DNA of 40,608 nt from Clostridium sp. 1001270J_160509_D11 (GCF_015667935.1 NZ_JADPET010000005.1:1-40608); one strand, 5' to 3'; numbered from the stretch's first letter, positions 1 through 8,537 are shown. Made by a program: numbers and translations. The notes: a model not told the origin generated them from the letters alone.

Positions 1-161
1 TATCTATAATGAATAATTAATATATTCATTTGAATAATTTTTTAACAAAAAACTATGGTTATACACAAAACTTTATACAATATTTGCCACAGAAGTATAT
101 AATTATAGTATATAAATATACATAAACCAAATAAAATTTAGAAATTAGGGGGCGTTAAAAA
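1..161. other. AT-rich intergenic region upstream of folD
   Basis: This stretch contains no supportable gene. A TATAAT hexamer lies at 98-103, but the best upstream partner (TTATAC at 73-78) has a 19-base spacer, so a promoter is possible but weak. In related cluster layouts folD sits behind fhs and fchA, so transcription could also arrive from outside the window. The folD ribosome binding site (AGGGGGC) ends 10 bases before its ATG. Confidence 0.4.
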
Positions 162-1019
162 ATGGGACAAATAATAAAAGGTAAACCAGTTGGAGATGCG
201 TTAAGTGACCAATTAAAAGTAGAATGCGAAGCATTAGTTAAAGAAGGAATTCAACCAAAATTAGCAATATTAAGAGTAGGTGCAAAACCTAACGACCTTT
301 CTTATGAAAAAGGTGCTTTAAAGAAATGTGAAACTATAGGTATTCAAACAGAAGTTACTGAACTTCCAGAAGGAACAACTCAAGATGAATATATAGCAGC
401 ACTAGAAAAATTAAATAAAGATACATCAGTTAATGGTATATTAACATTTAGACCATTACCAGAAGGTATAGATGAAAATGTTATAAAAAATATTATAGCA
501 GCAGAAAAAGACGTAGACTGTTTCAGTCCTTTAAATACAGCTAAACTTATGGAAGGTGACAAAACAGGATTTCCACCATGCACACCAACAGCAGTTGTAG
601 AAATATTAAAACATTACAATGTGCCACTAAGTGGAGCTAATGTAGTTGTATTAGGTAGATCTATGGTAGTAGGTAAACCAGCTGCAATGTTATTATTAGC
701 AGAAAATGCAACAGTTACAATTTGTCATTCAAGAACTAAAGATTTACCAGCTGTTTGCGCTAAAGCAGATGTTTTAGTAGCAGGTGTTGGTAGAGCTAGA
801 ATGGTTAAAGCTGACTACGTTAAAGAAGGTGCAGTAGTTATAGACGTTGGTATAAATGCTAAACCAGAAGGTGGCGGAATTTGTGGTGACGTTGATACAG
901 ATGATGTAGTAGAAAAAGCATCTATGGTAACTCCAGTTCCAGCAGGTGTTGGTTCTGTTACTACTTCAATTCTTGCTAAACATGTTATAAAAGCTTGTAA
1001 ACAACAAAATAACAAATAA
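162..1019 (+). CDS. folD: FolD: methylene-THF dehydrogenase, possibly without cyclohydrolase activity
   Basis: This cytosolic enzyme interconverts 5,10-methylene-THF and 5,10-methenyl-THF with NAD(P), and in most bacteria also hydrolyses methenyl-THF. At 285 aa it has the usual family length, with the C-terminal Rossmann signature GRSMVVGKP near 167-175 and the PVPAGVG motif near 258. The start is supported by AGGGGGC upstream of the ATG. The cyclohydrolase residues look altered. By hand alignment to E. coli FolD, Tyr50 is kept (Y48), but the position of catalytic Lys54 is Ala52, Gln98 is Phe96, and the Gly after Asp121 is Cys120. That fits a dehydrogenase working beside a separate FchA cyclohydrolase, which is not in this window. 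Nearby Lys50 or Lys54 might substitute, so the loss of activity is inferred. It is first in a co-directional run with metV and metF. Confidence 0.93.
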   Translation: MGQIIKGKPVGDALSDQLKVECEALVKEGIQPKLAILRVGAKPNDLSYEKGALKKCETIGIQTEVTELPEGTTQDEYIAALEKLNKDTSVNGILTFRPLPEGIDENVIKNIIAAEKDVDCFSPLNTAKLMEGDKTGFPPCTPTAVVEILKHYNVPLSGANVVVLGRSMVVGKPAAMLLLAENATVTICHSRTKDLPAVCAKADVLVAGVGRARMVKADYVKEGAVVIDVGINAKPEGGGICGDVDTDDVVEKASMVTPVPAGVGSVTTSILAKHVIKACKQQNNK

Positions 1020-1061
1020 TTTTCTATAGATTTTTAGAATTCAAATTGGGGGGAAAATCGT

Positions 1062-1736
1062 ATGGTAATTTCTGAAAGAAAACCAATGGAAGAAATATTA
1101 GGATTTTTAAAAGGATGCGAAAAAGTAATCCTTGTTGGCTGTGGTCAATGTGCTTCAGCATGTAAAGTTGGTGGAGCTCCTGAAATAGAAGAAATGACAG
1201 CTTTATTAGAAGCTGAGGGGAAAACTGTTTTAGGTAGCGTACTGCCAGACTCTACGTGTAACTTACTTCTAAATAAAAAAGAATTAAAATCTGTTAAAGA
1301 AGAATTAAAACAAGCAGATGCTGTATTATCTCTTGCATGTGGAGATGGTACTCAAACTATAATGAAAAACACTAAAAAACAAAATATACCTGTTTATCCA
1401 GCAAACAACACTATGTTTATAGGTGAAGTTGAAAGAGTTGGTAAATTTGAAGAAGCTTGTAAAGCTTGTGGAGAATGTGAACTTGGATGGACTGGAGGTA
1501 TATGCCCAGTAACTATGTGTGCTAAAGGCTTAGTAAATGGTGCTTGTGGTGGAGCTAAAAATGGTAAATGTGAAGTTAGCCCTGACAATGACTGTGCATG
1601 GGTATTAATTTACGAAAGACTTAAAGATTTAGGTCAATTAGACAACTTAAAAGAAGTTAGACCACCTAAAGATTATTCTAAACAACTTAATCCAAGACGT
1701 TTAGATGCTAATAAGAAAGCAAGCGCAGAAGCTTAA
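1062..1736 (+). CDS. metV: MetV: zinc/Fe-S partner subunit of methylene-THF reductase
   Basis: This 224-aa cytosolic protein matches the MetV family (methylenetetrahydrofolate reductase C-terminal domain), which pairs with MetF in acetogens and supplies metal-bound cysteines for electron entry. The N-terminal part has a Cys pattern GCGQCASAC near residues 27-35. The C-terminal part is very Cys-rich (CKACGEC, GGICP, MCAKG, GACGG, NDCAW, about 133-178). It lies 42 bp after folD and 33 bp before metF, each with its own G-run ribosome binding site (here GGGGGG), so the two reductase subunits are probably made together. The redox partner (HdrA, RnfC-like or ferredoxin) is not encoded in the window. 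The assignment is firm from motifs and context. Confidence 0.92.
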   Translation: MVISERKPMEEILGFLKGCEKVILVGCGQCASACKVGGAPEIEEMTALLEAEGKTVLGSVLPDSTCNLLLNKKELKSVKEELKQADAVLSLACGDGTQTIMKNTKKQNIPVYPANNTMFIGEVERVGKFEEACKACGECELGWTGGICPVTMCAKGLVNGACGGAKNGKCEVSPDNDCAWVLIYERLKDLGQLDNLKEVRPPKDYSKQLNPRRLDANKKASAEA

Positions 1737-1769
1737 AACAAAGGTTATTATTAAAGGGGGATTTTTTAG

Positions 1770-2651
1770 ATGAGTAAGTTAAGAGAAGCATTCGAAAAAG
1801 GTGAATTTGCAATAACAGCTGAAATGGCACCTCCAAAAGGAACTGATTTATCACATTTAGCAGAATGTGCAAAATTAGTTATTGGGAGAGTACATGCAGC
1901 TAATGTTACAGACAATCAATCTGCTGTAATGAGAACTTCATCTCTTGCTACATGTAAAATGTTAAAAGATTTAGGATTAGAGCCAGTTATACAAATGACA
2001 GGTAGAGACAGAAATAGAATTGCTATAGAAAGTGAAATGCTTTCTGCAGGATTCTTTGGAATAGATAATTTATTAGCTTTAACAGGGGACCATGTCTGTG
2101 TAGGTGACCACAAACAAGCTAAACCAGTATTTGACTTAGACGCTGTTAGTATATTATCAACAGCAACTATGATGAATAATGGTACAGATAGTACAGGATT
2201 AGAATTAAAGGGTAAAACAGACTTCTTCTTAGGAGCTTGTGTTACTCCAGAATATGATCCAATAGAAGTACAATTATTAAAAATGGAAAAGAAAATAAAA
2301 GCTGGAGCTAGATTTTTCCAAACTCAAGCCGTTTATGATATAGAACATATGAGAAAATTTAGAGAATTAACTAAAGATATGGACTGTAAAGTAATGGCTG
2401 GTATAGTTCCGCTTAAGTCACCAGGAATGGCAAGATTTATGACTGCTAATGTTCCAGGTATATTCGTTCCAGATGATCAAATCGAAAGATTAAAAGCTGC
2501 TGGTAAAGGTAATTATGTTGCAGAAGGTATAAAAATGGCAGGTGAATTTATCAGACAATTAAAAGAAGAAAATCTTTGTGATGGTGTTCACATAATGGCT
2601 ATAGGTGCAGAAGAAAATGTACCACTAATATTAGACGCTGCAGGTTTATAG
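1770..2651 (+). CDS. metF: MetF: 5,10-methylenetetrahydrofolate reductase
   Basis: MetF reduces methylene-THF to methyl-THF, the last folate step before methyl transfer to the corrinoid protein. The 293-aa protein has the TIM-barrel landmarks of the family: the N-terminal ITAEMAPPKG strand, LALTGDH near residues 108-114, GARFFQTQAVYD near 183-194, and a later MAGIVPL strand. The start follows AAAGGGGGA by a normal distance. MetV directly upstream makes a MetVF-type reductase, as known from acetogens, rather than a stand-alone E. coli MetF. The following 238-bp gap separates it from lpdA. Confidence 0.95.
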   Translation: MSKLREAFEKGEFAITAEMAPPKGTDLSHLAECAKLVIGRVHAANVTDNQSAVMRTSSLATCKMLKDLGLEPVIQMTGRDRNRIAIESEMLSAGFFGIDNLLALTGDHVCVGDHKQAKPVFDLDAVSILSTATMMNNGTDSTGLELKGKTDFFLGACVTPEYDPIEVQLLKMEKKIKAGARFFQTQAVYDIEHMRKFRELTKDMDCKVMAGIVPLKSPGMARFMTANVPGIFVPDDQIERLKAAGKGNYVAEGIKMAGEFIRQLKEENLCDGVHIMAIGAEENVPLILDAAGL

Positions 2652-2657
2652 GATATA

Positions 2658-2671
2658 TCTGTTTAAACAGA
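2658..2671. other. perfect 14-bp palindrome just after metF
   Basis: TCTGTTTAAACAGA is a perfect palindrome 6 bases after the metF stop, followed by ATAATTTTA. It could be a weak stem-loop at the transcript end or a DNA site. The T-tract is too poor for a confident terminator call. Confidence 0.35.
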
Positions 2672-2783
2672 ATAATTTTAAGGGGTATTCTCTAAAAATA
2701 TTACATAGAATGTTAAAATTCTAGATAATAAGAGAAAAATCTAAAAATATTTGTAAAAATTTAACAGAAAAACAAGCTAAATG

Positions 2784-2834
2784 GGTCTATATTAGCTATA
2801 ATATAAATAGATATATATTATATCTATATAGACC
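2784..2834. other. 51-bp inverted repeat in the metF-lpdA gap
   Basis: GGTCTATAT (2784-2792) is the exact reverse complement of ATATAGACC (2826-2834). The AT-rich interior can pair further around ATATATTATAT. No T-run follows, so it is not a standard terminator. A TATAAT hexamer (2797-2802) lies inside but has no good -35 partner. It may be an intercistronic processing or stabilising hairpin. The rest of the 238-bp gap shows no gene. Confidence 0.45.
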
Positions 2835-2889
2835 TTAATAATAAATAATAAAACTATAAAACATACAAGGTAAATGGGGGAAATAACAA

Positions 2890-4278
2890 ATGAAAGTAGC
2901 AGTAATAGGAGGAGGCCCAGGTGGATATGTAGCCGCTCTAAAAGCAGCTATGCTTGGTGCTGAAGTAACTGTAATTGAAAAAAACAAATTAGGCGGTACT
3001 TGTTTAAATGTAGGTTGTATACCAACAAAAGCTTTATTAGCTTCTGCTGATGTTTTTAGAACTGTGAAAGAAGCTAAGAACTTCGGAATCGAAGTTGAAG
3101 GCGATGTTAAACCTAATTTTGATGCTATAATAGCAAGAAAACAAAAAGTAACAGATGAGTTAGTAGCTGGAATCCAATTTTTATTTGACAAAAGAGGAGT
3201 TAAAAAAATAGATGGATTCGCTAAATTAGTAGACAAAAATACTATAGAAGTTACTAAAGCAGATGGTACTGTAGAAACAGTTGTAGCTGATAAAATTATA
3301 TTAGCTAATGGTTCTATCCCAACTGTATTCCCAGGCATGCCTTATAATGGTAAAAATGTAATAACTTCTGATGAAGTTTTAAACTTACCAAAACAACCAG
3401 AATCATTAATCATAGTAGGTGGAGGAGTTATAGGTAGTGAAATAGGACAATTCTTCGCTACAATAGGAACAAAAGTAACTATAGTTGAAATGGCCCCACA
3501 AATACTAGGAAGAATGGACTCAGAAGCAGCAAAAAGCTTAACTAGACAATTCAAAAAAGATAAAATCAAAGTTATGACAGGTGTAGGAGCAGACAACTAC
3601 ATTGTAAATGATGATTCAGTTAAAATAGAATTAAATAATGGAAAATCAGTAGAAGCTGAAATGGTATTACTTTGCGTAGGTAGAAGACCTAACTTAGCTA
3701 ACTCAGGTGTTGAAGAAGTTGGTATAGAAATGGCACCAAGAGGATTTATAAAAGTTAATGAATACCTAGAAACAAGTGTTGAAGGTGTATACGCAATAGG
3801 GGATATAATACCAGGAGCAATGCTTGCTCACGTTGCATCTGCTGAAGGTATGGTAGCAGCTGAAAATGCTGTTAAAGGTAACAGCGAAACAGTTAACTAT
3901 AAAGCTATACCAAGCTGTGTATATACTGAACCAGAAGTATCTGGTGTTGGTGTAACAGAAGACGAATTAAAAGCTAACGGTACACCATATAACGTTGGTA
4001 GATTCGAATTTAGAAGCTTAGGTAAAGCAAAAGCAATAGGTAAATTACAAGGATTTATAAAAGTAATGGCCGACGAAAATGACACTATAATAGGTGCTTC
4101 TTTAGTTGGACCTCATGTAACTGACCTATTAACAGAATTATCTTTAGCTGTAGGTTTAGGATTAAAAGCTAAAGATGTAGGTAAAGTAATACATGCTCAT
4201 CCAAGTTTATCAGAAGGCTTAATGGAAGCTATACATGATATACATGGAGAATGTGTACATGCTATACCAAAAAAATAA
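2890..4278 (+). CDS. lpdA: Dihydrolipoamide dehydrogenase within the Wood-Ljungdahl cluster
   Basis: This FAD-dependent disulfide oxidoreductase re-oxidises dihydrolipoyl groups with NAD+. The 462-aa protein has the N-terminal FAD-binding GGGPGGY (7-13), the redox-active disulfide C38-LNVG-C43, the NAD-binding GGGVIGS near 176-182, the second FAD motif YAIGD, and the C-terminal active-site HAHPSLSE near 437-444. There is no N-terminal lipoyl domain. Its obvious partner is the GcvH lipoyl protein encoded at the end of the same run, since no pyruvate or 2-oxo acid dehydrogenase genes are present. The start has GGGGG eleven bases upstream. Both genes sit around the ACS genes without gcvT or gcvP, so the exact substrate here is uncertain. 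Confidence 0.94.
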   Translation: MKVAVIGGGPGGYVAALKAAMLGAEVTVIEKNKLGGTCLNVGCIPTKALLASADVFRTVKEAKNFGIEVEGDVKPNFDAIIARKQKVTDELVAGIQFLFDKRGVKKIDGFAKLVDKNTIEVTKADGTVETVVADKIILANGSIPTVFPGMPYNGKNVITSDEVLNLPKQPESLIIVGGGVIGSEIGQFFATIGTKVTIVEMAPQILGRMDSEAAKSLTRQFKKDKIKVMTGVGADNYIVNDDSVKIELNNGKSVEAEMVLLCVGRRPNLANSGVEEVGIEMAPRGFIKVNEYLETSVEGVYAIGDIIPGAMLAHVASAEGMVAAENAVKGNSETVNYKAIPSCVYTEPEVSGVGVTEDELKANGTPYNVGRFEFRSLGKAKAIGKLQGFIKVMADENDTIIGASLVGPHVTDLLTELSLAVGLGLKAKDVGKVIHAHPSLSEGLMEAIHDIHGECVHAIPKK

Positions 4279-4287
4279 TTTGAAAAC

Positions 4288-4321
4288 ACAGAGTTTGACA
4301 TAATTTGATAAAAAGCTCTGT
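4288..4321 (+). other. short inverted repeat in the lpdA-cooC gap
   Basis: ACAGAG (4288-4293) can pair with CTCTGT (4316-4321), leaving a 22-base loop and no T-run. A TTGACA hexamer (4295-4300) lies in the loop but lacks a -10 at acceptable spacing, so I do not call a promoter. Confidence 0.3.
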
Positions 4322-4356
4322 TGTGATAACACTTAGCTTAAGGGGGATATCATAAG

Positions 4357-5127
4357 ATGACTTATAACATTGCTGTAGCCGGCAAAGGCGGAGTTGGTAA
4401 AACTAGTCTAACAGGGCTTTTAATTGACACATTAGTAAAACAAAAAAAGGATCCAATTCTAGTAGTTGATGCAGATGCAAACTGCAATCTGTATGAAGTA
4501 TTAGGAACAGAGGAGCCAGAAACAATTGGACATATTAGAGAAGTAGCTAATATGACTGAAAAAAATGGGGATTCATTTCCAGGGGGAATGACTAAAGCTC
4601 AATTCCTACAATGGCAATTAAGCATGATCTTAGAAGAAGGCGATGGATACGACATGCTAGTTATGGGTAGATCAGAAGGGGAAGGTTGCTATTGTTTCGT
4701 AAATGGAATATTAAAACAACAAGTTCAAAAAATTTCAGATCACTATAAATATGTAATCACTGATAATGAAGCAGGTATGGAACATATAAGTAGAAAACTT
4801 ACAAAACATGTTGATACTCTTATATTAGTTAGTGATTGTGCAAAACGTAGTATTCAAGCTGTTGCAAGAATTAGAGATTTAGCAGAAGAAATGAATTTAA
4901 GCGTTGGAAAAATCGGCTTAATCGTTAACAAAGCTCCAAATGGAGAATTAAGTAATGGTGTTAAAGAAGAGATTGAAAAATATGGCTTAGATTTATTTGG
5001 AGTAGTTCCTTCAGATGAATTAATATATGAATATGATTCAGAAGGTATACCACTAGTAAAATTACCTGATGATTCAAAGTCTAGGGTAGCACTAGAAAAA
5101 ATAATAGAAACCCTAGATTTACCTTAA
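4357..5127 (+). CDS. cooC: CooC: nickel-insertion ATPase for CO dehydrogenase / acetyl-CoA synthase
   Basis: CooC is a homodimeric MinD-like ATPase that delivers nickel to the CODH C-cluster or the ACS A-cluster. The 256-aa protein starts with the deviant Walker A KGGVGKT (10-16), has VVDADANCN near 36-43, and carries the dimer-interface nickel site C111-Y-C113. This CxC spacing and position matches characterised CooC proteins. It has AAGGGGGA upstream and sits directly before the ACS genes. No CODH catalytic subunit is in the window, so either that gene is nearby or this copy serves AcsB, as AcsF-type paralogues do. I cannot tell CooC from AcsF by eye. Confidence 0.92.
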   Translation: MTYNIAVAGKGGVGKTSLTGLLIDTLVKQKKDPILVVDADANCNLYEVLGTEEPETIGHIREVANMTEKNGDSFPGGMTKAQFLQWQLSMILEEGDGYDMLVMGRSEGEGCYCFVNGILKQQVQKISDHYKYVITDNEAGMEHISRKLTKHVDTLILVSDCAKRSIQAVARIRDLAEEMNLSVGKIGLIVNKAPNGELSNGVKEEIEKYGLDLFGVVPSDELIYEYDSEGIPLVKLPDDSKSRVALEKIIETLDLP

Positions 5128-5179
5128 TTTTTAAGGGGCACACATTATAAATTAAAATAGGCTTAAGGGGGAAAAAGAT

Positions 5180-6124
5180 ATGGCATTTAAAATGTCTACT
5201 CAAAAAGTTACTGGAACAGTTAATGTAGTAGAAATAGGTACAGGAGATAAAGCTATAAAATTAGGAGGAGAACAAGTTCTACCTTTCTATAGCTTTGATG
5301 GAGAAACAGGAAATGCGCCAGTTGTTGGTGCAGAAATATCAGATATCCAACCTGAAGAATGGATAGAATGTTATTCTAAAATATATGGAGACGTTTGGGC
5401 AGATCCTGCTAAATGGGCTAAATATGTTGAAGATAACACAGAAGCAGATTTCATATGCTTAAGATTAAATGGAGCTTCTCCAGATGGAGCTGATAAATCT
5501 CCAGAAGAATGTGCAGAAGTAGCAAAAGCTGTTGCTGATGCTATAACTTTACCATTAGTAGTTGCTGGATGTGGTAACGCAGAAAAAGACGGTAAAGTCT
5601 TTGATAAAGTTTCTGCTGCATTAGAAGGAAAAAATATATTAGTAATGTCAGCTGTAGAAGAAAACTACAAAGCAGTTGGTGCTGCGGCTGGTATGGCCTA
5701 TGGTCAAAAAGTTGCTGCAGAATCTGCAGTTGATATAAACTTAGCTAAACAAATGAATGTATTACTGACTCAATTAGGCGTTAAACAAGAAAATATAGTT
5801 ATGAATGTTGGTTGTTCAGCAGTTGGTTATGGTTATGAATATGTTGCATCTACTATGGATAGAGTTAGATTAGCAGCTTTTAACCAAAATGATAAAGCAT
5901 TACAAATACCAATAATAACTCCAGTTTCATTCGAAGTTGGTCACGTTAAAGAAGCAATAGCTACTGAAGCTGACGTACCAGAATGGGGAGATAATGAAGC
6001 TAGAACAATAGGTATGGAAGTATCTACAGCTGCAAGTGTACTTGTTGGTGGATCAAATGCAGTAATACTTCGTCATCCAGAATCAATGAAAACTATAAAA
6101 GGTTTAATAAGCGCTTTAGCGTAA
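5180..6124 (+). CDS. acsD: AcsD: corrinoid iron-sulfur protein small subunit
   Basis: This 314-aa TIM-barrel protein is the small (delta) subunit of the corrinoid/iron-sulfur protein, which carries the methyl group from methyl-THF to acetyl-CoA synthase. The family is recognised from the N-terminal GGEQVLPFYSFDGE segment, the FICLRLNGASPDG strand and the NVGCSAVGYGYEY segment. It heterodimerises with AcsC, encoded 33 bp downstream. The start follows AAGGGGGA at good spacing. Length and sequence are ordinary for the family. Confidence 0.95.
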   Translation: MAFKMSTQKVTGTVNVVEIGTGDKAIKLGGEQVLPFYSFDGETGNAPVVGAEISDIQPEEWIECYSKIYGDVWADPAKWAKYVEDNTEADFICLRLNGASPDGADKSPEECAEVAKAVADAITLPLVVAGCGNAEKDGKVFDKVSAALEGKNILVMSAVEENYKAVGAAAGMAYGQKVAAESAVDINLAKQMNVLLTQLGVKQENIVMNVGCSAVGYGYEYVASTMDRVRLAAFNQNDKALQIPIITPVSFEVGHVKEAIATEADVPEWGDNEARTIGMEVSTAASVLVGGSNAVILRHPESMKTIKGLISALA

Positions 6125-6157
6125 TAGAATTATTTGTAAGGTTAGGGGGAAATAATA

Positions 6158-7513
6158 ATGGCATTAAAAGCATTAGATATATTTAAATTAACACCAAAGA
6201 AAAACTGTAAGGAATGTGGATTCCCAACTTGTATGGCTTTCTCTATGAAAGTTGCAAGTGGGGCTGTAGAAGTTTCTGCTTGTCCTAAAATGGCTCCAGA
6301 AGCATTAGCTAAATTAGCTGCAGCTACTGCACCTCCAATGAAAACTTTAAAAGTTGGTGCTGGAGAAAGTGAATATGAGCTAGGTGGAGAAACAGTTTTA
6401 TTCAGACATGAAAAAACTTTAGTAAACAGAAATAGATTTGCTGTTAAATTCTGTGATTGCATGGATGAAGCTACAGTAGATGCTAAAATAGAAGGAATGA
6501 AAGTTGTTCATTATGAAAGAATAGGCGAAATAATGAAACCTGAATTCGCTTATGTTAAATACAATGACAATAAAGATAACTTCTTAGCTATAATCAACAA
6601 AATAAAAGATAGCGATGTTGAATGTGCATATGTATTAGAAGTTGCAGATGCAGACGTTGCTAAAGAAGCTGTTGCTGCATTAGCTGGATTAAAACCAGTA
6701 GTAATAGGAGCAAACAAAGATAACTTTGCTGCTATGGTAGATGTAGTTAAAGCTGACAGTTTAGCTTTAGGTGTACAAGGTGCTAACTTAGAAGAATTAT
6801 ATAAAACAGTACAAGCTATAGAAGCTGCTGATTACAAAGAATTAATAATAGATGTAACAGGAGAAACTATAAAAGATACTTATATAAATGCTGTACAAGT
6901 TAGAAGAATAGCATTAAAAGAAGGAGATAGAAGTTTTGGTTATCCATCATTCGTAAACGTAGCTAAATTAGCTAACGGAGATGCTAACTTAGAAATAGCT
7001 TTATCTTCAATATTTACTATTAAATACGGAACTATATTAGCTGTAGAAGATATGACTTATGCTAAAGCATTACCACTATATGCATTAAGACAAAATATCT
7101 TCACTGACCCTCAAAAACCAATGAGAGTAGAAGCTAAAGTTTATCCATTAAATAACCCAGACAAAAATTCTCCAGTATTATGTTCAGTTGACTTCGCGTT
7201 AACATACTTCACAATTACTGGTGATATAGAAGCATCTAAAGTACCTTGCTGGTTAATGATACCAGATGCTGGTGGATATTCAGTTCTTACAGCTTGGTCT
7301 GCAGGTAAATTCGGTGGATCTGTTATAGGTGCATTTGCTAAAGAATGTAATATAGAACAATATACTGATTGCAGAGATATAGTTATACCAGGTAAATTAG
7401 CAGTTATAAAACCTGACGTAGCTGATAATATGCCAGGATGGAATGTAATCATAGGGCCATTAGAATCTATGGAACTTCCAAAATTCTTAAAAGAATATGC
7501 TGCTAATCACTAA
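6158..7513 (+). CDS. acsC: AcsC: corrinoid iron-sulfur protein large subunit
   Basis: AcsC (gamma subunit, 451 aa) binds the cobamide that accepts the methyl group and a [4Fe-4S] cluster that reactivates it. The N-terminal cluster ligands are visible as C17-x2-C20-x4-C25-x16-C42. The middle is the TIM-barrel part that contacts AcsD, and the C-terminal part (about 325-451) is the corrinoid-binding domain with GGYSVLTAWSAGKFGG. The start has TTAGGGGGA upstream. The 134-bp gap after it contains a strong hairpin before acsE. Cobalamin dependence links this gene to the B12 riboswitch further downstream, although that switch lies after acsC rather than before it. Confidence 0.96.
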   Translation: MALKALDIFKLTPKKNCKECGFPTCMAFSMKVASGAVEVSACPKMAPEALAKLAAATAPPMKTLKVGAGESEYELGGETVLFRHEKTLVNRNRFAVKFCDCMDEATVDAKIEGMKVVHYERIGEIMKPEFAYVKYNDNKDNFLAIINKIKDSDVECAYVLEVADADVAKEAVAALAGLKPVVIGANKDNFAAMVDVVKADSLALGVQGANLEELYKTVQAIEAADYKELIIDVTGETIKDTYINAVQVRRIALKEGDRSFGYPSFVNVAKLANGDANLEIALSSIFTIKYGTILAVEDMTYAKALPLYALRQNIFTDPQKPMRVEAKVYPLNNPDKNSPVLCSVDFALTYFTITGDIEASKVPCWLMIPDAGGYSVLTAWSAGKFGGSVIGAFAKECNIEQYTDCRDIVIPGKLAVIKPDVADNMPGWNVIIGPLESMELPKFLKEYAANH

Positions 7514-7584
7514 TATATATTAGTAATGAGTTGAATAATTAATATAAAAAAGCTTATTAAATTTAAACATTAATAATTATAGAT

Positions 7585-7612
7585 AGAGACTTGAGGTTTT
7601 CCTTAAGCCTCT
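7585..7612 (+). other. intercistronic stem-loop between acsC and acsE
   Basis: AGAGACTTGAGG (7585-7596), loop TTTT, and CCTTAAGCCTCT (7601-7612) form an 11-pair stem with one A/C mismatch and one G-U pair. There is no T-tract, and acsE follows 36 bases later with its own ribosome binding site. This is more likely a processing or mRNA-stability hairpin than a terminator. Confidence 0.6.
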
Positions 7613-7647
7613 AAGATAATATAAAAATTCTAAGGGGGATATTAAGT

Positions 7648-8460
7648 ATGGAAAAATTTATGATCATAGGGGAAAGAATACACTGTATAGCACCACCAAT
7701 AAGAAAAGCTATAGCAGAAAGAGATCCTGAACCAATATTAAAAAGAGCAATAGAACAATTAGATGCAGGAGCTCATGTTATAGACTTCAACATAGGGCCA
7801 GCTGAAAGAGATGGAGCTGAAATAATGACTTGGGGTGTTCAATTATTACAATCTGAATTAAATAATGTACCTCTTGCATTAGATACAGCAAATGTCGCTG
7901 CATTAGAAGCTGGACTTAAAGTTTATGATAGAACTCATGGTAAACCAATTATAAACTCTGCAGATGCAGGTGGAAGAAAACACTTAATGGAATTAGCAGG
8001 TGAATATGATGCAGCTATAATAGCATTATGTGCTAAAGAAGGTATTCCAGCTGATAATGATCAACGTATGGGATATTGTACTGAATTAATTGAAGCTGCT
8101 GCTATGGCCGGTATAGACCCAGAAACAGATGTTTATTTTGACCCACTTTGCTTAGTTATAAAAGGTATGCAAGATAAACAAATGGATGTTTTAGATGCTA
8201 TCAGACAAATGACTGAAATGGGATTAAAAACTACTGGTGGTTTATCAAATGTATCTAATGGTTGTCCAAAACATATAAGACCAATATTAGATAGTAACTG
8301 GTTAGCAATGGCAATGGCTAACGGATTTTCTTCAGCAATAGTTAACCCATTAGATGAGTTATTAATGCAAACTATGAAATCTTGCGATATTATAAGAAAT
8401 GCTTCTTTATACGCTGATTCATACTTAGAAGTTAAAGAATTAGGATTTGAATACAAATAA
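7648..8460 (+). CDS. acsE: AcsE: methyl-THF:corrinoid iron-sulfur protein methyltransferase
   Basis: AcsE transfers the methyl group from methyl-THF to the Co(I) cobamide of AcsCD. The 270-aa protein is a pterin-binding TIM barrel close to the usual 262 aa. It has the N-terminal IIGERIHC strand, AHVIDFNIGPAERDG near residues 42-56, LALDTANVAALEAG near 76-89, and TTGGLSNVSNGCP near 195-207, including the family's conserved Asn region. An ATG four codons downstream (at M5) would also be possible, but TAAGGGGGA is spaced for 7648. Its separation from acsC by a hairpin-bearing gap may give it a different expression level. Confidence 0.95.
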   Translation: MEKFMIIGERIHCIAPPIRKAIAERDPEPILKRAIEQLDAGAHVIDFNIGPAERDGAEIMTWGVQLLQSELNNVPLALDTANVAALEAGLKVYDRTHGKPIINSADAGGRKHLMELAGEYDAAIIALCAKEGIPADNDQRMGYCTELIEAAAMAGIDPETDVYFDPLCLVIKGMQDKQMDVLDAIRQMTEMGLKTTGGLSNVSNGCPKHIRPILDSNWLAMAMANGFSSAIVNPLDELLMQTMKSCDIIRNASLYADSYLEVKELGFEYK

Positions 8461-8486
8461 AAACTATAAATAAATAAAACTCTCGG

Positions 8487-8507
8487 TCAAGCTTTATAAA
8501 AGCTTGA
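8487..8507 (+). other. perfect stem-loop between acsE and acsB
   Basis: TCAAGCTT (8487-8494) and AAGCTTGA (8500-8507) are perfect complements around a TATAA loop. No T-run follows, and the acsB ribosome binding site begins about 15 bases later. It is a second intercistronic hairpin in this block, probably affecting mRNA processing or stability, or upstream ribosome access. Confidence 0.6.
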
Positions 8508-8537
8508 CTTGTGAATATATTTAAAGGGGGAAGTAGA

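Noticed and set aside
2835-3338. Reverse-strand open frame over the start of lpdA
   Set aside because: It is antisense to the conserved FAD-binding and disulfide region of lpdA; no independent support.
4295-4330. TTGACA in the lpdA-cooC gap as a promoter
   Set aside because: No -10-like hexamer at 16-19 bases; the nearest (GATAAC) is 24 bases away.
8511-8537. Earlier GTG start for acsB
   Set aside because: It lies before the AAAGGGGG ribosome binding site, which is correctly spaced for GTG 8538.
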